From positions 43,744-77,547 of the forward strand of contig NZ_MKQR01000003.1 of assembly GCF_001940455.1 (NCBI RefSeq): a stretch of 33,804 nucleotides of DNA. Reading direction: 5' to 3'. A program made the translations under genes and the position numbers. Source of the stretch: Actinokineospora bangkokensis (lineage in GTDB: Bacteria > Actinomycetota > Actinomycetes > Mycobacteriales > Pseudonocardiaceae). Below, in pieces: positions 31,101-33,804 of the stretch. How positions within the stretch are numbered: the first letter of the stretch is position 1; every line of letters starts with the position of its first letter. The notes beneath the pieces are model-generated. The model ran no database searches, had not been told where the DNA came from, and saw nothing but the letters and a program-made list of their open reading frames with translations.

Positions 31101-32088
31101 CAAGGTGGAGCTGCGCCTGGGCGACCCCATCGACACCGCGATCGACCGCAAGGAGGCGCTGCGGGTGCCCGAGGGCGCCCCCGGCCGCTGCCTGGCCGCC
31201 ACCAGGCACCAGGCCCTCACCGCCCTGCCCCGCGTCGACGGCCGGGCCACCTCCGACGACCTCGTCGCCGGGGTCACCGACCTGGTGGCGCGGGTGGCCG
31301 CGGGCTGGGGCGGGCCGAGCGCGCCGGAGGTGCGGCTGCTGCCCGAGCGGCTGCCGCACCTGGCGCTGCCGCCCACCGACGACCCCGGGCACCTGCGCAT
31401 CGCGGTGGGCATCGCGGAGTCGGACCTGGCCCCGGTGCGGCTGGACTTCGACGCCGACGCGCACCTGCTGCTGCTCGGCGACGTCGACTCCGGCAAGACC
31501 TCCTTCCTGCGGCTGCTGGCCCGCCGGATCACCGCGTCCTACCCGCCCCGGCGGGCGAAGGTGGTGGTGGTCGACCACCGCCGCGGCCTGCTGGGCGCGG
31601 TCGGCGGCGAGCACCTGCTGGGCTTCGGCAGCGACCCCATCACCACCAGGGCGCTGATGGTCGACGCCGCCGCCGGGCTGCGCGAGCGGCTGCCCGGCCC
31701 GGACGTGACCCCCGAGCAGCTGCGCGCCCGCGACTGGTGGCGCGGCCCAGAGCTGTTCGTCCTGGTCGACGACGTCGACCTGGTGATGACCTCGGCGGAC
31801 AACCCGCTGGACCCGCTGCTGGAACTGCTGCCGCACGGCCGCGACATCGGCCTGCACGTGGTGGTCACCCGGCGCACCGGCGGCGCGGGCCGGGCGCTGT
31901 TCGGGCAGTTCCTGTCGCGGCTGCGCGACGTGGGCGCCACCGGCGTGCTGCTGTCCGGCGACAAGGAGGAGGGCCCGCTGCTCGGCGGGCTCAAGGCGGG
32001 CCCGCTGCCCCCCGGCCGCGGCCGGGTGGTCAGCAGGCGGGGCGAACCGACGCTGGTGCAGCTGGCGCACCTGCCCCCGGAGGGCTGA
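28120..32088 (+). CDS. eccC: T7SS motor ATPase EccC, fused EccCa/EccCb form
   Basis: The 1322-residue motor has two transmembrane helices near residues 40-85 (MALPMVLMMTAMVLMFSGG and YVVFGLFGVSMLIMIGIGFL), a DUF-type stalk, and three FtsK/SpoIIIE ATPase domains. Walker A motifs are GATGSGKSE (about 481), GGPRSGKST (about 833) and GDVDSGKTS (about 1120); Walker B motifs are LVVVIDEF, FLVVDGWS and LFVLVDDVDL. Only the first has a standard DE pair, as in other EccC proteins where ATPase 1 is the main engine and the C-terminal ones bind substrate signals. ATG 28120 is preferred, with AAGGGG upstream; GTG 28105 is possible. It drives export of the WXG100 and YxxxD proteins encoded around it. Confidence 0.97.
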   Translation: MATVVVRRPLRRPAPEMPAGELLLDAPPEIPPPPGRQWAQALMALPMVLMMTAMVLMFSGGVGGSGLGALRYVVFGLFGVSMLIMIGIGFLNGGGPSKREMGNARRLYLRALAQHRVRVRRTARRQRTALDYLHPDPAVLWSVAASYRLWERRRGDADFGVARIGTGRQSLATALVAPDTKPMEQLEPLSALALRRFITTHSAVADLPLAMAVNGFSRVHVRGGEAAVGLVRAVLGQLATLHAPDDLRIAVCASPQRRPAWEWLKWLPHALHPDRADALGPIRLVAPTIPMLEAVLDDLLGNRPRFDPEEGGTRVAGPHLVVVLDGGAVAGSDHLVAGSGVEGATVVDLTTVPPRAPDRCTVVLDVAADGALSSSTADGEVELGRADDLPVAAAEALARQLAPLRLTEGARGEQPLATELGLEELLDLGDPYAFDPQDTWVQRPNRDKLRVRFGIRPDGTPIELDLKESAQDGMGPHGLLIGATGSGKSELLRTLVLALAITHPPNSLNFALIDFKGGATFTRLDRLPHTSAVITNLADELPLVDRMADAITGELVRRQELLRAAGTFSSLRDYDKARASGAPLVEVPTLVVVIDEFSELLSARPDFIDIFVQIGRVGRSLGVHLLLASQRLEEGRLRGLDTHLSYRIGLRTFSDMDSRTVLGVPDAFSLPRAPGHGFLRYGDEPMARFRSAYVSGVHTPAGAAAPTGRAEPIGLAEYTTAYVTPAAAAEPEEAGERAEDAVGESLLDILVDRFAGRGSPAHQVWLPPLDDPPTLDDLLGPLAVDPGRGLCPVDRAGHGALKAVVGVVDKPLDQRRDPLVLDLAGGAGHVAVVGGPRSGKSTALRTLIAALALTHTPAEAQFYCLDFGGGALAALRGLPHVGGVAGRTNPGAVRRAVAEVAAVLAERERRFAQLDVDGMAGYRALRAAGRVADDQHGDVFLVVDGWSTLRKDFEDLEDVITTLATRGLNYGVHLVVTCARWFDLRTHLRDLFGSKVELRLGDPIDTAIDRKEALRVPEGAPGRCLAATRHQALTALPRVDGRATSDDLVAGVTDLVARVAAGWGGPSAPEVRLLPERLPHLALPPTDDPGHLRIAVGIAESDLAPVRLDFDADAHLLLLGDVDSGKTSFLRLLARRITASYPPRRAKVVVVDHRRGLLGAVGGEHLLGFGSDPITTRALMVDAAAGLRERLPGPDVTPEQLRARDWWRGPELFVLVDDVDLVMTSADNPLDPLLELLPHGRDIGLHVVVTRRTGGAGRALFGQFLSRLRDVGATGVLLSGDKEEGPLLGGLKAGPLPPGRGRVVSRRGEPTLVQLAHLPPEG

Positions 32089-32109
32089 CCCGGCAAGACG
32101 GGGAGCAGG

Positions 32110-32177
32110 CACTCAGCAGCGAACTGCACGGAGCAGCGAACAGCACTCAGCAGTGAACAGCACAGAGCAGCGAACAG
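32110..32177 (+). repeat. Four tandem 17-bp repeats upstream of the small T7SS substrate
   Basis: Four uninterrupted 17-base units fill the eccC-32186 gap: CACTCAGCAGCGAACTG, CACGGAGCAGCGAACAG, CACTCAGCAGTGAACAG and CACAGAGCAGCGAACAG. Units 1/3 and 2/4 are closer to each other, suggesting a 34-bp duplication of a 17-bp pair. The last unit merges with the ribosome binding site GGAGGAG (32177-32183). The block is purine-rich and lower in GC than its surroundings. Confidence 0.95.
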
Positions 32178-32185
32178 GAGGAGAC

Positions 32186-32536
32186 ATGGCAGGCGACTTC
32201 CTGAGCGGGACGCCGGAGGTCATGGGCGCCTTTGCGGCGCAGGGACCGCAGGCGCCCCCCGGTGGCCAGGGCGGCATGAGCTCGCTCATGGCCGAGGGCG
32301 CGGACTTCGTCGACCGCGACCACGAGGCGAACAAGCGGATGGCGGCCTTCTTCACCACCGCCGACCAGGGCATCCGCTCTTACAACAGCACCGCGGCGGC
32401 GAGCGGGCGCGGCTACCTCGACGCCGACGAGGCCAGCCGCACCGGGTTCGCCGTGCTGGGCGGCGAGACCATGCGGACCACCCTGGCCAACGACCCGACG
32501 CCGCCCCAGGAGCCGATGGAGGTCGGTCCCCGATGA
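32186..32536 (+). CDS. Small T7SS substrate-like protein with YxxxD motif
   Basis: The 116-residue protein is predicted to be a helical hairpin with a Pro/Gly-rich insertion near residues 20-31. YLDAD at residues 77-81 fits the YxxxD/E T7SS signal after a helix. There is no WXG turn. The N-terminus MAGDFLSGTPE resembles that of the WXG100 protein encoded at 27650. ATG 32186 is chosen for the ribosome binding site GGAGGAG just upstream. It overlaps the next start in ATGA, so the two proteins are likely made together and may pair like PE/PPE or Esx partners. The family is not named; the T7SS role is inferred from signal and context. Confidence 0.7.
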   Translation: MAGDFLSGTPEVMGAFAAQGPQAPPGGQGGMSSLMAEGADFVDRDHEANKRMAAFFTTADQGIRSYNSTAAASGRGYLDADEASRTGFAVLGGETMRTTLANDPTPPQEPMEVGPR

Positions 32537-33804
32537 GCTACCAGGACACCCCGCTGGACCGGCAGCTGGCCATCGTCACCGCCGAGGCGGGCAACACCGG
32601 CGCGCTGACCGCCAAGGCGCGGGTCTACACCGACGCCGTGGCCGAGCTGACCGAGGCGGCCCGCTCGGTGGGCGCGGCCACCGACCGCATCGAGCCCGCC
32701 TGGACCGACGCGGCCGGGCAGGGCTTCGTGCAGCGCGCCCGCGGCGGGCGCCGCCAGCTCGACCTGTGGGCGCACACCATCGAGTCGGCCAACCCGCAGC
32801 GGGCCATCCAGGCCGTCGTCGAGCAGATCGGCGTGGCCAGGGCGAAGGTCGTGGCGAACAAGGCCACCGCCGACCGGCTCGCCGCGACCACCTTCGCCAC
32901 CCGGGGCGAGGCCGACGCCGCGGGCCAGGAGATCCTGCGTCTGCAACGCGAGTCGGGGGCGACCCTCGACGAGCTGGGCACCCGCTACACGGCCGCGGCC
33001 GCCGCGGTGCAGGCCGCGACCAGCGGCGCCGACTGGACCCAGCAGATGCCCGGCGGTGGTGCCGGGGGCGCCGGTGGTGCGGGCGCAGGCGGCGGGGGTG
33101 GCGCGGGCGCCGCGGGCGGTGGAGGCGCCGCTGGTGGCGGTGGCGGCGGGGCTGCGGGCGGTGGTGGCGGCGGTGCCGCAGGCGGCGCTGGCGGTGGTGG
33201 TGGCGCGGCGGGCGGCGGTGCGGGCGGTGCCGGGGGCGGCGGTTTCCGCGCCACGGCACCCGGCGGTGGCTTGAGCGGCATCGATCCCAACGGCATCGAC
33301 ACCACCGGTGGCGGCGCCAACCCGTCCCTCGCCGGTGGCCTGGCTGGTGGTGGCGGCGGGATCGCCCCCACCCTGCCGCAGGCCCCGGTGGGCGGGTACC
33401 CGGCGAGCACGCCGTCGGTCGGCGGCGGCTTCACGCCGTTCCTGCCGACCGCGGGCGGCCTCACCCCGGCCCAGTCGGCGGCGGTTGACGCCGCTCGCGC
33501 GGGGGGCTACTCCGCGCTCGGCGGCGGAGGTTCCGGCGGCGGCTACGCGGCCAAGGTCCCCGGCGTCAGCGTCGGCGGGTCGCCGCGGCTGCCCGTGGCG
33601 GCCACGCCCGTGCCGACCGCGGGCGTCCCCGGCGCGGGCACGCAGCCGACCCCGCCCACCGGCGTCGGCACGGCGGCGGGCCCGGGTGGTCCCGGGGGCG
33701 GCACCCCGCCGATGATGCCCCCGGCAGCGGCGGGCGCGGGTGCCGCCGCGGCGGCCGGGGGCGGCGGGGGCGGCGGGCCGGTGCAGCCCGGCTACCGCTC
33801 GGGC
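32533..33804 (+). CDS. WXG/PPE-like T7SS substrate with glycine-rich tail, 3' end outside the window
   Basis: The frame is open for 424 codons to the window edge. Residues about 15-170 are almost all helix, with a W-T-D turn near residue 57 (RIEPAWTDAAGQGFVQRARG) like the WXG turn of long Esx/PPE-type proteins, followed by two more helices. From about residue 173 there is a Gly/Ala run of about 65 residues, then Gly/Pro/Ala-rich sequence with patches such as GGYPASTPSVGGGFTPFLP. The layout recalls PPE proteins with low-complexity C-termini. It is translationally coupled to the YxxxD protein upstream, which could provide the export signal for both. No stop is reached. Confidence 0.7.
   Translation, partial: MSYQDTPLDRQLAIVTAEAGNTGALTAKARVYTDAVAELTEAARSVGAATDRIEPAWTDAAGQGFVQRARGGRRQLDLWAHTIESANPQRAIQAVVEQIGVARAKVVANKATADRLAATTFATRGEADAAGQEILRLQRESGATLDELGTRYTAAAAAVQAATSGADWTQQMPGGGAGGAGGAGAGGGGGAGAAGGGGAAGGGGGGAAGGGGGGAAGGAGGGGGAAGGGAGGAGGGGFRATAPGGGLSGIDPNGIDTTGGGANPSLAGGLAGGGGGIAPTLPQAPVGGYPASTPSVGGGFTPFLPTAGGLTPAQSAAVDAARAGGYSALGGGGSGGGYAAKVPGVSVGGSPRLPVAATPVPTAGVPGAGTQPTPPTGVGTAAGPGGPGGGTPPMMPPAAAGAGAAAAAGGGGGGGPVQPGYRSG
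33052..33246 (+). repeat. Glycine/alanine codon run
   Basis: About 65 consecutive codons encode only Gly and Ala, using mixed GGC/GGT/GGG and GCG/GCC. They form irregular GGAGG and GGGAAGG units without a fixed period. It is the hinge between the helical head and the disordered tail of the preceding gene entry. Confidence 0.85.

Noticed and set aside
32110..32177. A mini CRISPR array
   Set aside because: The 17-bp units are directly adjacent with no spacers and no cas genes are present.

Overview
The window is very GC-rich and gene-dense, with strong third-position G/C bias, many GTG starts and many stop/start overlaps of one or four bases. It encodes an actinobacterial type VII secretion (T7SS) core (EccC, EccE, mycosin MycP, WXG100 proteins), YbaB-like proteins, an ECF sigma factor with a CU044_5270-type partner, and standalone Lrp-type ligand-binding proteins. 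This fits a filamentous actinomycete, perhaps of the Pseudonocardiales; that placement is inference from gene content and cannot be fixed from the sequence alone.

Left arm (1-6150), housekeeping and accessory genes: a 5'-truncated class A beta-lactamase-like serine hydrolase; a McrB-N (DUF3578)/DUF3883 two-domain protein; a lone Lrp/AsnC ligand-binding domain; a YbaB-like protein; tRNA-Leu(GAG); the decayed C-terminus of a large serine recombinase abutting that tRNA; a secreted I36-type inhibitor; a translationally coupled ECF sigma factor and single-pass CU044_5270-type protein; and a Vsr endonuclease.

Centre-left (6154-19100), two divergent operons around a short intergenic region at about 10.5 kb. 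Leftward: eccE, a LuxR-type regulator, an EccA-like AAA+ ATPase carrying a beta-helix in place of the usual N-terminal domain, and an OmpR response regulator, perhaps followed by vsr. Rightward: an OmpR response regulator and its histidine kinase, then an Fn3 membrane protein, a MoxR ATPase, a DUF58 protein and a polytopic transglutaminase-fold protein that lacks the catalytic Cys and His. The two regulators are close paralogues and there is only one kinase.

Centre-right (19157-25833), a leftward set: a YbaB-like protein, a small WXG protein with a C-terminal YxxxD motif, a 1908-residue protein (WXG-like head, about 550 residues of Thr/Ala/Pro-rich sequence, three hydrophobic hairpins, a compact C-terminal domain), and a 76-residue protein directly after it. 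This looks like a T7SS substrate, a giant effector and a candidate immunity protein.

Right arm (25955-33804), the secretion core: mycP rightward; two leftward WXG100 genes (an Esx pair); then rightward eccC with three fused ATPase domains, four tandem 17-bp repeats, a small YxxxD protein, and a WXG-like, glycine-rich protein that runs off the window. EccB and EccD are not in the window.
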